A stretch of 38,337 nucleotides of DNA, taken from positions 12,240 to 50,576 of the forward strand of contig DGFH01000153.1 in NCBI GenBank assembly GCA_002391565.1, written 5' to 3'. Both the position numbers and the translations under genes were made by a program. Source of the DNA: Anaerolineales bacterium UBA3905. GTDB taxonomy: Bacteria > Chloroflexota > Anaerolineae > Caldilineales > Caldilineaceae. Numbering within the stretch: position 1 is the stretch's first letter; each line of letters begins with the position of its first letter. The notes beneath the pieces are model-generated. The model saw only the letters and a program-made list of their open reading frames with translations, was not told the origin of the DNA and did not search any database. Positions 29,414 through 38,044 of the stretch are shown here, one piece after another.

Positions 29414-30088
29414 ATGACGCGCATGCCTAACCTGGCGTTCTATGCCATTGCACTGATTGCCGCAACTGCCTTGATCTGGCTGGCCTGGGAGGTCTATCCG
29501 GTCAATCCACAGCCCGCGCTGGCCTGCCAGCCTTATTGCGCCCAAGTTGACCTGAGTGGGCGCGACCTGACGCGCGCCGATCTCAACCGTGTCAATCTGG
29601 CGGGCGCCAATTTGAATGATGCCAATCTCCAGCGAGCGACCCTATTGATGGCCCGGCTGTCGGAGGCTTCATTGCGCAACGCGAATTTGCAGGAGGCAGA
29701 TTTCTCGAACGCTGTAGTGGATGCGGCGGATTTTCGCTATGCGAACTTAACCAATGCTGTCCTGCGCAGCGCCGATTTACGGCAAGCTGACTTCCGCGAA
29801 GCCAACCTGACGGGCGTCGATGCGCGCGTTGCCAACCTGAGTGGGGCGCTATTGGAACGGGCAACACTGGTCAACGCCTCACTGGTCGATGCAGATTTCG
29901 AAAATGCCGTTTTGCGTCGCGCTGACTTACGCAACGCAAACCTGCGCGGAGCTATCTTGCGCAGCGCCGACCTGACCGGGGCGAACCTGGCCGGCGCCGA
30001 CCTGACCGGCGCCGACCTGGTCGATGCACGCCTGCCGCACGATTTCTATGCGGCGCCGCTTAAAGACACAACACAGGGTCTTGAATGA
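29414..30088 (+). CDS. Membrane-anchored pentapeptide-repeat protein
   Basis: 224-residue protein. One N-terminal membrane segment (about 8-25, FYAIALIAATALIWLAW) is followed by about 32 pentapeptides of the A(D/N)Lxx type from about 45 to 207 (ANLNDANLQRATLL, ADLTGANLAGADLTGADL). These should fold as a right-handed quadrilateral beta-helix outside the membrane. Pentapeptide proteins of known function include gyrase-protecting DNA mimics, but a membrane anchor and no acidic excess point to a scaffold role here. The stop overlaps the ATG of the VTC-domain gene (ATGA), so this is the first gene of a coupled four-gene operon. ATG 29414 is chosen over 29423; the upstream extension of the frame lies in the promoter region. 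Confidence 0.88.
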   Translation: MTRMPNLAFYAIALIAATALIWLAWEVYPVNPQPALACQPYCAQVDLSGRDLTRADLNRVNLAGANLNDANLQRATLLMARLSEASLRNANLQEADFSNAVVDAADFRYANLTNAVLRSADLRQADFREANLTGVDARVANLSGALLERATLVNASLVDADFENAVLRRADLRNANLRGAILRSADLTGANLAGADLTGADLVDARLPHDFYAAPLKDTTQGLE

Positions 30089-30849
30089 CGGATTTCTTGC
30101 AACAAGTCCTTTGTACAGCAGAGCAAATGCCAGCCATCTCACTTGCCGAGATCAAAACGCTTGCTCTGCTCGATCGCCTCGATGTGAAATTCGTGCTGCA
30201 TGCGCGCCAGCTTGCCCAGATCATGGCGCGCATACACGACCACTATCGCGTTCTGGAGATCAACGGTGTGCGTCCTGGTCAATATTACACGACCTACTTC
30301 GACACCCCTGACTTCGCCATGTATCATGCCCATCACAACGGCCTACGCGTGCGCCATAAAGTGCGCTGGCGTTGGTATATCGATAGTCAATTGATTTTCC
30401 TGGAAGTCAAAGAGAAGACTAATCGCGAACGCACCATCAAAAGCCGCATCACCCTTCCTGCCCCAATCGAACATTTGCGCGACCTGGACACCAGCTGGAT
30501 GCCAGCCAGCATCACTTTCGATCCACGCAAGCTCCGTCCTGTGGTCTGGAACCGTTTTCGCCGCATGACGCTGGCTGATTTCGAGCGCCAGGAACGGATT
30601 ACCATTGACCTTGGGTTGGAGTTTGGCTGTAATGGCTGGATGGAAGCATTGCCGGGTCTGGCAATTGTCGAGATCAAACAACGAAAATTCTCTTTGGATT
30701 CACCGATGGCGCGCGAGTTGCATCGTCTACAAATTCATCCAGAGCATATCAGCAAATTTTGCATCTCGATGGCAATGCTTCATCCTGAATTGAAACAGAA
30801 TCGCTTCAAGCCCCTCCTGCGCCGACTACGCGCACTTATCGAAGGATAG
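30085..30849 (+). CDS. VTC-domain protein (polyphosphate polymerase-like)
   Basis: 254-residue cytoplasmic protein with the triphosphate-tunnel fold of the VTC family, which in yeast Vtc4 makes polyphosphate from ATP. Conserved basic and acidic strands are visible: Lys 35 in DRLDVKFVL, Arg 88 and Arg 90 in LRVRHKVRW, Glu 107 and Lys 109 in FLEVKEK, and Glu 196 and Lys 198 in VEIKQRKF. YFDTPDFAMYHAHHNG is the typical family stretch. It is translationally coupled to the pentapeptide gene and lies 6 bases before the DUF4956 gene. VTC and DUF4956 genes are often neighbours in bacteria, frequently with CotH-type kinases. No kinase is seen here. Polymerase activity is probable from the residues, not proven. 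Confidence 0.9.
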   Translation: MTDFLQQVLCTAEQMPAISLAEIKTLALLDRLDVKFVLHARQLAQIMARIHDHYRVLEINGVRPGQYYTTYFDTPDFAMYHAHHNGLRVRHKVRWRWYIDSQLIFLEVKEKTNRERTIKSRITLPAPIEHLRDLDTSWMPASITFDPRKLRPVVWNRFRRMTLADFERQERITIDLGLEFGCNGWMEALPGLAIVEIKQRKFSLDSPMARELHRLQIHPEHISKFCISMAMLHPELKQNRFKPLLRRLRALIEG

Positions 30850-30855
30850 ACAACT

Positions 30856-31455
30856 ATGAACCTTATCTCCGAGGTGCTGCCCGGGTTTGCGTTGACGTTG
30901 GCGACCGCCATCGTTGTCTTTGGCCTTGGGTACGCAGCGTCGCGTCGCAGCCGGCCGGAGTATGTCTTTACCTTTTTCACCTTCAGCGTGATGGCCTATC
31001 TGGTCACCAGCTTGCTGCGCGATGTTCAGTTGACGCTTGGTTTCAGCTTTGGCTTGTTGGCCGTTTTTACGATCATGCGCTTTCGTTCGGTCAACATTCC
31101 AGTGCGCGAAATGACCTATCTGTATGTCGCAATCATGTTGCCTTTTGCTAACGCGCTCTTTGTTGCAACCCGCGTTGCTTTCGGCGACGTACTCATCATC
31201 AACGGCGCGCTGGCTGGCTTTGTTGTCATCCTGGATCGCCTGCTGTTGGCGCGCTATGGCTCCTCTCAGCTTGTGCATTACGAAAAGGTCGAGTTGATCC
31301 AGGCCAACAATGAGCGGGCGCTGCTAGAAGACCTGAGCGCCCGCACCGGGCGCCGCGTCCATCGCTATGTAGTCGAAGAGATCGATTTCTTGCGCGACAC
31401 GGCGCTCCTGACGGTCTATTTCGACGAGAAAGGCATCCAATCACAGCGATCATGA
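30856..31455 (+). CDS. DUF4956 family membrane protein
   Basis: 199-residue integral membrane protein. About four to five hydrophobic helices fill residues 5-130, including the family hallmark GLLAVFTIMRFRS followed by REMTYLYVAIML. A soluble C-terminal domain follows (about 135-199, with HRYVVEEIDFLRDTALLTVYF). DUF4956 proteins accompany VTC-domain proteins and may form the membrane part of a polyphosphate synthesis/translocation complex, by analogy with the membrane subunits of the yeast VTC complex. The gene's stop overlaps the start of the next gene (ATGA). Confidence 0.9.
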   Translation: MNLISEVLPGFALTLATAIVVFGLGYAASRRSRPEYVFTFFTFSVMAYLVTSLLRDVQLTLGFSFGLLAVFTIMRFRSVNIPVREMTYLYVAIMLPFANALFVATRVAFGDVLIINGALAGFVVILDRLLLARYGSSQLVHYEKVELIQANNERALLEDLSARTGRRVHRYVVEEIDFLRDTALLTVYFDEKGIQSQRS

Positions 31456-32645
31456 ACACGACATCCACCTTTCTAACTCTGCTGACCATGTTGGTTGGCT
31501 TGTTGGCGCCCATCACTGTCACCCCCACGCCACAGCCGCCAGAGACACAGACGCGGAGCAACCCCACCATCGTCATCAATGAGGTGCTGGCGCACGCCGA
31601 TCTTCCTAATGTCGACGCAGTGGAACTGCGTAACCTGGGTGCTGCGCCCGTTGATCTCTCCGGCTGGTGGCTCACCGATGATGACGCACGTCCTCAAAGC
31701 GACTGGGTGCGTCTGCCGGATGATGCAATCATCTCAGGCTATGGACTCTATGTGGTTGCAAATACAGATGGAGACTGGAGCTTTGGTCTGAGCGAAGCCG
31801 GCGACGCCATTTATCTCTTTCGCCCTGATCCTATCACTGGTGCGCCTGTGCGCGTCGAGGCAATGCTCTTTGGCGCCTCTCCGCGCAATGTCTCGTTCAT
31901 TCGGTATGTCGATGCAGCAAATATTGCACGCTTCCCGTTGCAAGAAGGTGCGCCCACCATTGGTTTCTCTAACTGCGGCGTACGTGTCAGCGCTGTACAA
32001 ATCGAGGAGTTGATGATCGATCCGGCCAATGGCGGCAGCGAGTATGTAGTCATTGCCAATGTTGGCGACGCCCCCGCACCACTTTACAACATCGAACATC
32101 CCACCATCCCCTGGAAACTTGTCGGTCAGAAAAGCAGCGGCAAAGACAGCGATATGTTCATTTTCCCGGAGTTAATGTCCCTGGAGCCTGGTGAGCGCAT
32201 CATCTTGAGCGAGACAACGCCGGACGCCTTTCGCCAGACGTACGCCATTCCTGCTTCAGTGCGCATCTTGGGGCCGCTGGCAAGCGGCCTTAGCAACACA
32301 GGCGAACGTGTAGCCCTGGCCGAACCGCTGGAGCCGGAACTGGATGGCAGCGTCAACTTTGCCTTTGTCGACGAGGTGGCTTATAGCTATCTGCCGCCGT
32401 GGCCTTCCGTAGCGGAGAACGGGCTGGCGCTGGTGCGCATCGACCCGACGCGTTATGCCAACGATGTGGCAAATTGGCAGGCGGCGCCAGCGTTGCAGAC
32501 GATCACGAGCGGGCGCGTCTCTGTGCGCGCGGAGCAGCGCAACCTTGCGCCAGCGCACAGCGCCCTTGCGTCTGGTGACAGCGCACTTGCCCCGCAACAT
32601 GTATACCTGCCGGTGGTGAACGCCTATCAATGCCCTTTTCGGTAG
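31452..32645 (+). CDS. Secreted lamin-tail-domain (LTD) protein with YLPVV C-terminal tail
   Basis: 397-residue exported protein, last gene of the operon. The signal peptide is about 1-23 (FLTLLTMLVGLLAPITV). The first LTD is at about 36-150 (IVINEVLAHADLPNVDAVEL, DLSGWWLTDDDA, GYGLYVVAN). A second, more divergent LTD-like part is at about 175-340 (EELMIDPANGGSEYVVIAN, EPGERIILSE, LSNTGERVALAE). The end, HVYLPVVNAYQCPFR, is the shared tail with an 8-residue extension. In other bacteria LTD domains occur on CotH-type kinases beside VTC/DUF4956 genes, but no kinase motif (DGNxxNxDR type) is found here. The predicted location is the outer cell surface. Confidence 0.88.
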   Translation: MNTTSTFLTLLTMLVGLLAPITVTPTPQPPETQTRSNPTIVINEVLAHADLPNVDAVELRNLGAAPVDLSGWWLTDDDARPQSDWVRLPDDAIISGYGLYVVANTDGDWSFGLSEAGDAIYLFRPDPITGAPVRVEAMLFGASPRNVSFIRYVDAANIARFPLQEGAPTIGFSNCGVRVSAVQIEELMIDPANGGSEYVVIANVGDAPAPLYNIEHPTIPWKLVGQKSSGKDSDMFIFPELMSLEPGERIILSETTPDAFRQTYAIPASVRILGPLASGLSNTGERVALAEPLEPELDGSVNFAFVDEVAYSYLPPWPSVAENGLALVRIDPTRYANDVANWQAAPALQTITSGRVSVRAEQRNLAPAHSALASGDSALAPQHVYLPVVNAYQCPFR

Positions 32646-32722
32646 TCGCCCCATCTTACAATCCCGTCACCGCCATGTCGTGCCAAGCACGATGGCTTTA
32701 GGGAGTTAGCGTTGAGGTCAGA

Positions 32723-32767
32723 TCACAAAAGATGCCGGGGAGTCAGACTCCCCGGCATCTTTTGTGA
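32723..32767. terminator. Bidirectional terminator, 22-bp perfect stem
   Basis: TCACAAAAGATGCCGGGGAG... (32723-32744) is perfectly complementary to 32746-32767. The GC core is flanked by an A-run on one side and a T-run on the other, giving a Rho-independent terminator on both strands. It separates the convergent LTD and HtrA genes. Confidence 0.92.
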
Positions 32768-32790
32768 AACGAAAGATTCAGTTGTCTAAG

Positions 32791-34308
32791 TTACTGGATG
32801 GTCACATCCAGCACGTCGCCCGACTGAGCGTCGATCACAACGGTGGCCGTCTGCGTCGCCGTGTTCAATTCCACGACCCACACATCCTGACCGTCGCGTT
32901 GCTCTGGCGTCGCCACCTTCTCCGTGATCTCGCCAGTCAGGTCGCTGCGCACGGCGTCTTCGGCAATGGCGATGGCAGCGCGGGCGTTGATGCGCCCATT
33001 CTCACTGCGCTGGGCCGCCACCGTCTGCGTCGGGCGTTCACCCAACGTGACATCGACCTTGATCTCCTTGCCATCACGCAGCAACGTGAGCGTCACCGTC
33101 TGTCCCGGCTCTGCTTTGGTCACCAGGTAGGAGACCAGGTCCTCGAAGCGCACAACCGGCATGTTGTCGATGGCGGTCACAATGTCGCCGCCCTGCCGCA
33201 GTTCCGTGCCATCAGCCAACGTCACCGTGCGATTGCCGCCCTGAACGCCACCCTTTTCCGACGGGCCGCCCGGCACAACAGACGAGACGTAGACGCCCAG
33301 CGTGTTGTCGGGCAGATCGAGCGCCTCAGCCAGCCGTGCAGAGATAGTGCTGCCTTCCAGCCCCAGGTAAGCGTACTTGTACGCGCCATCCTGAATCAGC
33401 GCCGGCACGACGCGCTTGACAATCGAAACCGGAATCGTGAAACCCACACCAGAGTTCTGTCGCGTCTGCGACTCGATGGCAAAGTTGACGCCCACAACCT
33501 CACCCTTCAGGTTGACGAGCGGGCCGCCAGAGTTGCCCGGGTTGATCGCCGCATCCGTCTGGATGACATCAGGCAGAGTGTAGCGATTGCTGCCAAAGGC
33601 GCCCACCGGGAAGCCACGCCCCAGCGCACTGACAATACCGGTGGTCATGGTGCCCTGCAAGCCAAAGGGATTGCCGATGGCGACGACCATGTGGCCGACG
33701 TCCAGGCTATTATCCTCCGCCAACGGCAGCGGCCGCCACTCCATCCCCGCTGGCGGCGTCACCTTGATGACGGCCAGATCGGCTTGCGGGTCAGTGGCGA
33801 CGACTTCGGCGCGCGCCCACATGCCATTGTTGAAGTTGACAATCACCTTCTGCGCCCCTTCAACTACATGGTTGTTGGTGACGATATGTCCTTCATTGTC
33901 ATAGATAAAGCCGGAGCCTTCGCCCTGCTGTAGAGGCATGTCACCTTGCGGCAGTTGAAACCCTGGAATCTGGGGCAGATCGGCGGTGTTAGGGACGCTT
34001 TCCACCTGGATGTTGACCACCGACGGCGCCACGGCATCATACAACGCAGCCAGCGCATTCTGATCCGCTTCCAGACTGGAATCAAGCTGGAGGGCAGGCG
34101 CAGCGACAGTTGTGCGCACCGGATTGGCCGACGCCGACAACGTTTGCCAGGCCAACGGCGCCGCCAATGCCCCGAAGACGATCAATCCGGCGCCAGCGAC
34201 AGATAGGGCGCCGACAGTCAGTAGGCGTACGCGTCGCTTTGGTGGACGTGACGAAGATGAAGCTCCCTGATCGGGCAATGACGACTGCATGAAATCTTGT
34301 TCACTCAT
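32791..34308 (-). CDS. HtrA/DegP-type serine protease with PDZ and C-terminal PepSY-like domain
   Basis: 505-residue membrane-anchored protease for quality control outside the cytoplasmic membrane. The anchor is at about 29-52, after a basic cytoplasmic start. The trypsin-like domain follows with the triad His 147 (TNNHVVEG), Asp 177 (DPQADLAVI) and Ser 260 (NPGNSGGPL). A PDZ domain lies near 325-425 (GVYVSSVVPGGPSEKGGVQ, GGDIVTAIDNMPV). The last 70 residues (about 435-505) are a PepSY-like domain: AIAIAEDAVRSDLTGEIT, VWVVELN, VVIDAQSGDVLDV. This is not part of standard DegP/DegQ. GAGGTG before the ATG at 34308 fits the start. The gene lies downstream of the UPF0182 gene on the same strand, about 160 bases apart. 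Confidence 0.95.
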   Translation of the reverse strand: MSEQDFMQSSLPDQGASSSSRPPKRRVRLLTVGALSVAGAGLIVFGALAAPLAWQTLSASANPVRTTVAAPALQLDSSLEADQNALAALYDAVAPSVVNIQVESVPNTADLPQIPGFQLPQGDMPLQQGEGSGFIYDNEGHIVTNNHVVEGAQKVIVNFNNGMWARAEVVATDPQADLAVIKVTPPAGMEWRPLPLAEDNSLDVGHMVVAIGNPFGLQGTMTTGIVSALGRGFPVGAFGSNRYTLPDVIQTDAAINPGNSGGPLVNLKGEVVGVNFAIESQTRQNSGVGFTIPVSIVKRVVPALIQDGAYKYAYLGLEGSTISARLAEALDLPDNTLGVYVSSVVPGGPSEKGGVQGGNRTVTLADGTELRQGGDIVTAIDNMPVVRFEDLVSYLVTKAEPGQTVTLTLLRDGKEIKVDVTLGERPTQTVAAQRSENGRINARAAIAIAEDAVRSDLTGEITEKVATPEQRDGQDVWVVELNTATQTATVVIDAQSGDVLDVTIQ

Positions 34309-34380
34309 ATACGCACCTCAACTAAATTACAGGATTGGGTGAATGCAAGTCCATTACAAGCTGCCTACATCCACCTGGTT

Positions 34381-34403
34381 CTAACTGATTCGATTACAGT
34401 TAG
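34381..34403. promoter_or_regulatory. Inverted repeat upstream of the HtrA gene
   Basis: CTAACTG (34381-34387) and CAGTTAG (34397-34403) form a 7-bp dyad with a 9-base spacer, 73 bases upstream of the HtrA start. It could be an operator. It is a poor terminator because no T-run follows. Confidence 0.35.
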
Positions 34404-34471
34404 CATGGTATCCTCAACGCATGAGTCGTACATGAACCAGTGGTAAAAAATTTGTAAGTCCTGCGGCGCTA

Positions 34472-37393
34472 TCATTCGGTGGCAGTCGGCGTCGGCGTAA
34501 CCTCAACAGGCGTAGCTGATGTGGGCAGTCCGCCCGTCAACTGCATGAGCTGCGTCAAGGTCGCCTGCAGGGCATCCATTTCAGCGCCATACGCCGCCCA
34601 ATCGCCATTGCGCAAATGCTCTTGCGCCGCGTTGTAATGATCATTGGCGGCCACGATCAATTGCTCGATGCTGGCGCCAGCCAGGTCGATAGCGCCGGAT
34701 GACGGTGCTGCACCGCCCTGTCCGTTGGCGGGCGCAGCGGCGAGACCATCGCCCGGAACCGCCGTCACCAGATCGGACAGCCCCGCGCGCGCCACGACGC
34801 CGTCGCCAAAGAGCCGCACCAACGCCAACCCCAGATTCTCAGCCATCACCACCCGATCCGACGTCGCCAGAATCACCCGCTTCAACTCTGGAATGCGCCC
34901 ATTCTGCGCCTGCAAATAGAGTGGCTCAACATAGAGCAAGCTATCCCCCAACGGGATGACGAGGAGGTTGCCGCGAATCACGCTGCTGCCCTGCTGATTC
35001 CACAGGCTCAGTTGGGCGCTGATCACTGGGTCCTGGTCGATGCGCGCCTCGATTTGTTTGGGGCCAAAGAAGAGCGAGTCCTTGCCGAAGTTGTAAACCA
35101 CGCGCTCACCGTATTTTTCAGGGTCGCTTTGCGCAGCCATCCAGGCGATCATGTTCTCGCGATTGGCGGGCGTGTATGGTAAAATCTGCATGAAATCAAG
35201 ACTGCTCTCCGTTGCGTCGGGCAATTGCATCAGCACGTAGTATGGCTCGATGCGCTGCGGTTCGTTGTAGAAAACCTCTTCCGGCCAGGCCCACACATCC
35301 TCGCGGTTGTAGAAGTCGTTGGCGTTGGTCATGTGATACATGCGATACATCTCTGCCTGTACGGAGAAAAGATCGGTCGGGTAGCGAATGTGACGCTTCA
35401 AGAATTCGGGCATCGCTGCGAATGGCTGAAACAACGCCGGGAAGATGCGCGCATAGGCGGCCGTGATCGGCTCCTCGGCATCAACAATGTAGAAGGTCGG
35501 CATCCCATCGTAAGCATTGATGACGATCTTGACCGGGTTGCGAATGTAGTTGAAACGGTCGAAATATGGCTCGCTGTAAGGATAACGTGCGCTCGTCACA
35601 TAGGCGTCTAGCATCCAGTAGAGCCGGCCATCCTCGCCAACAATGATATACGGGTCTTGATCCAGTTCCAGGAAAGGCGCCAACTGCTGCACGCGCTCGA
35701 CGATATTGCGCCGCCACAACAACTGACTTTCACCGGTGATGTCCTGGTTGAGGATCAAATTGATGTCGGCGAAGCGCACGGCAAAGAGCAGCCGATTCCA
35801 GAAGCTCATGTCGATGCCGGTGTCAGCAGAGAAACGCGTCGTAGCATTGCCATTGCCCTGCGGGAAGTCAAACTCCTCCATCCTGGTGCGGCCAATAACG
35901 TAATCATTGGTCAACTCACCAAAATAGAGCTGCGGCTCCGTCAAGGCAAGGTTGCCAATTGGCGGCAAGTCTTTGATATAGAATTCAGGCAACCCGTCCG
36001 CCGTCACCAGCTCGACCGGCGACATCGCCACGCCATAGCCATGCGTGTAGACCAGCTTGCGATTCACCCACGTTTGCGCCTGTTCAGAAAGGCGATCTGG
36101 CGCCAGTTCGCGCGCCGAAACCATCACCTGACGCCGCTCCCCATCGATGGTGTAGCGATCCACATCCACATCGTTGAAAGCATAATACTGACGCAGCGCC
36201 TGCACCTGATTATAGGTCTGCAGCAATGGGCGATAGTCCCATAACCGCACATTGCGCACCGTTGCCGGCTCCGCCAACAGCGCAGCAGGAGTCAGCTGTT
36301 GTGAGGCGTCGTAGCTGCGCAGGTCGATCTCCGCCAGATCGTAGGCCAGGCGTGTGAACTCGATGTTATCTTCGATGAAGGGGCGTTCTAGCGTCAGTTC
36401 ATTCGGACTGACCTGGAAGCGTTGCACAAATGAGGGATAGAGCGAGCCGGCAATCACCGCCACCCCCACCCACACCAGCAGCACCGCCACGATCGCCCGC
36501 CACGCCTGCCGCATGAAAGCTGTCACAACCAGCAGCGCCGCCGCCGCTAGCGTCACAATGGTGAGCAGATTGTACGCCGGCAATTGGGCGTTGACATCGG
36601 TGTAGCCGGCGCCAAAGACTGCGCCGCGCCCGCTGTAGACCAATTCCGCCGCATCGATCTGATAACCCAGCCCTAAAAGCGTCAGAAAGAGCGCTCCCAA
36701 TACACCCAGATGCACCAAAAAACCTGTGCGCGCCTGCCCGCTACGCCATCCTGCGGCGCCATTGACGGCAACCACCAGCACCATGGCTCCGATCAACACA
36801 CTTTGCAACCAACCGCGCGCCATCTCTAGCACCGGCAGCGAAAAGACATAGAAGCTGACATCCCGCCCAAAGACCGGATCGCGCACGCCAAAGTCGCTTT
36901 GATTCAGGAATAGCAGCACTTGCGGCCACTCACCCGCGATGTTGACGCCCATCAGAAAGGCAAAAAGGGTGATGACGCTCGCAATCACGATCGATACGCG
37001 CACGCCGAAAGCCTCGGCAAGTTGCGTCAGCGGCGAAGTCGCTAAACCGCGCGGCTCCACGCGCCGCGCAATCCAGAAGTTCATGGCGAGAAAGAGCCAG
37101 GTCACCCCAAAACCGGCAACGAACAACCCCAGCGCCGCCAGCACACGCGTCCACAGGATCGACTCGTAGCCCAGGCTGGCGTGCCATACCCAGTTTGCCA
37201 GAAAACCGACAATGGTGTTGAAGAGCAGCAAGATCACAAACGGGATCGCCAATAGCAACCACCAACGGCTGGGGCGCGGCGCCATTGGGCGCACCGGGCG
37301 CTCATCGTCTGGCGGTGTCCAATCGTCACCGCCGCGTTGCAGATTCTCCTCAATGGAGCGGATCAAATCGGCAAATGGATCTGCGTTTCTCAT
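34472..37393 (-). CDS. UPF0182 family large membrane protein
   Basis: 973-residue protein of the UPF0182 (COG1615) family, function unknown. About seven hydrophobic helices occupy roughly residues 45-330 (WWLLLAIPFVILLLF first, AIVAVLLVWVGVAVIAGSL last), followed by a large soluble domain predicted outside. Characteristic stretches include YTHGYGVAMSPVELVTADGLP, VVYNFGKDSLFFGP and GDSLLYVEPLYLQA. The C-terminal end is a helical segment and a Thr/Pro-rich tail (ATPVEVTPTPTATE), perhaps wall-spanning. Start 37393 (MRNADPFADLIRSIEE) is preferred, with AGAGAA before it; a GTG at 37462 has no ribosome-binding site. The length is as usual for the family. Confidence 0.93.
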   Translation of the reverse strand: MRNADPFADLIRSIEENLQRGGDDWTPPDDERPVRPMAPRPSRWWLLLAIPFVILLLFNTIVGFLANWVWHASLGYESILWTRVLAALGLFVAGFGVTWLFLAMNFWIARRVEPRGLATSPLTQLAEAFGVRVSIVIASVITLFAFLMGVNIAGEWPQVLLFLNQSDFGVRDPVFGRDVSFYVFSLPVLEMARGWLQSVLIGAMVLVVAVNGAAGWRSGQARTGFLVHLGVLGALFLTLLGLGYQIDAAELVYSGRGAVFGAGYTDVNAQLPAYNLLTIVTLAAAALLVVTAFMRQAWRAIVAVLLVWVGVAVIAGSLYPSFVQRFQVSPNELTLERPFIEDNIEFTRLAYDLAEIDLRSYDASQQLTPAALLAEPATVRNVRLWDYRPLLQTYNQVQALRQYYAFNDVDVDRYTIDGERRQVMVSARELAPDRLSEQAQTWVNRKLVYTHGYGVAMSPVELVTADGLPEFYIKDLPPIGNLALTEPQLYFGELTNDYVIGRTRMEEFDFPQGNGNATTRFSADTGIDMSFWNRLLFAVRFADINLILNQDITGESQLLWRRNIVERVQQLAPFLELDQDPYIIVGEDGRLYWMLDAYVTSARYPYSEPYFDRFNYIRNPVKIVINAYDGMPTFYIVDAEEPITAAYARIFPALFQPFAAMPEFLKRHIRYPTDLFSVQAEMYRMYHMTNANDFYNREDVWAWPEEVFYNEPQRIEPYYVLMQLPDATESSLDFMQILPYTPANRENMIAWMAAQSDPEKYGERVVYNFGKDSLFFGPKQIEARIDQDPVISAQLSLWNQQGSSVIRGNLLVIPLGDSLLYVEPLYLQAQNGRIPELKRVILATSDRVVMAENLGLALVRLFGDGVVARAGLSDLVTAVPGDGLAAAPANGQGGAAPSSGAIDLAGASIEQLIVAANDHYNAAQEHLRNGDWAAYGAEMDALQATLTQLMQLTGGLPTSATPVEVTPTPTATE

Positions 37394-37562
37394 GATTTTC
37401 TCTAGTTTCCCTGCAATTTCTCGCCCAACCACAACCTCTTGCGCGTTATCAGGCGAATGCACTTTGTTACAGATCGACTGGCAACATACAACCCCAGTAT
37501 AGCAAGCTTACCATATCCCCCGTGTGACGGCGCTACCCTTCTGCTGCCAAACCGGCATGCGG

Positions 37563-37568
37563 TATAAT
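37563..37568 (+). promoter_or_regulatory. Consensus -10 box for a probably leaderless transcript
   Basis: A perfect TATAAT ends 7 bases before the ATG at 37576, so transcription would start at or next to the start codon. No Shine-Dalgarno sequence is present. The -35 region is weak (TTCTGC around 37539). Confidence 0.6.
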
Positions 37569-37575
37569 CCTTGTC

Positions 37576-38031
37576 ATGACACAGCCAATCTGGCCGGACG
37601 CGCTGCAACCCACCGATCCTGCGCATGTAAACATACTGCTGACGCAATTCTGGCGCACGTTGGCGCGTCTGCCCGACCTGGTGCAGCGCCAGGAGCATTT
37701 GCTGGCCGCCGACGTGACCGCCGCCTTACGCCGCACCGTGCTGGAGCTGATGCTGGCGCTCAACGGCATTGCCTTCCCAACAGGCACATCACATCTCAAT
37801 ACGTACCTGAGCGCAGAGCAACGCGCCGCCATCGAAAAAACCTTGCTTACCGCCAGCGTGAGTAATGAAAGCTGGGTGGGTCAGGCTGTGGCGCTGGTTG
37901 TCATCTATCGCTGGTACGCGCCACAGTTGACGGCGCGCTATGCGCTAACCTATCCACAAGCGGCCGAAGACACTGCGTTGGCGCAATTGCGTTGCCTGCC
38001 CGACTGGCCGCTTGCCATCACCACGGACTGA
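37576..38031 (+). CDS. Hypothetical helical protein
   Basis: 151-residue soluble protein, mostly alpha-helical (ILLTQFWRTLARLPDLVQRQ, AALRRTVLELMLALNGIAF, WVGQAVALVVIYRWYAPQL). No signal peptide or catalytic motif is recognised. It carries a consensus -10 box immediately upstream and ends 13 bases before a glycosyltransferase-like gene, with which it may be co-transcribed. The function is unknown. Confidence 0.72.
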   Translation: MTQPIWPDALQPTDPAHVNILLTQFWRTLARLPDLVQRQEHLLAADVTAALRRTVLELMLALNGIAFPTGTSHLNTYLSAEQRAAIEKTLLTASVSNESWVGQAVALVVIYRWYAPQLTARYALTYPQAAEDTALAQLRCLPDWPLAITTD

Positions 38032-38044
38032 GGCCACGTCTTCG

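Noticed and set aside
34446..34451. T-run on the minus strand after the UPF0182 gene as terminator
   Set aside because: No stable hairpin precedes the run, so read-through to the HtrA gene cannot be excluded.
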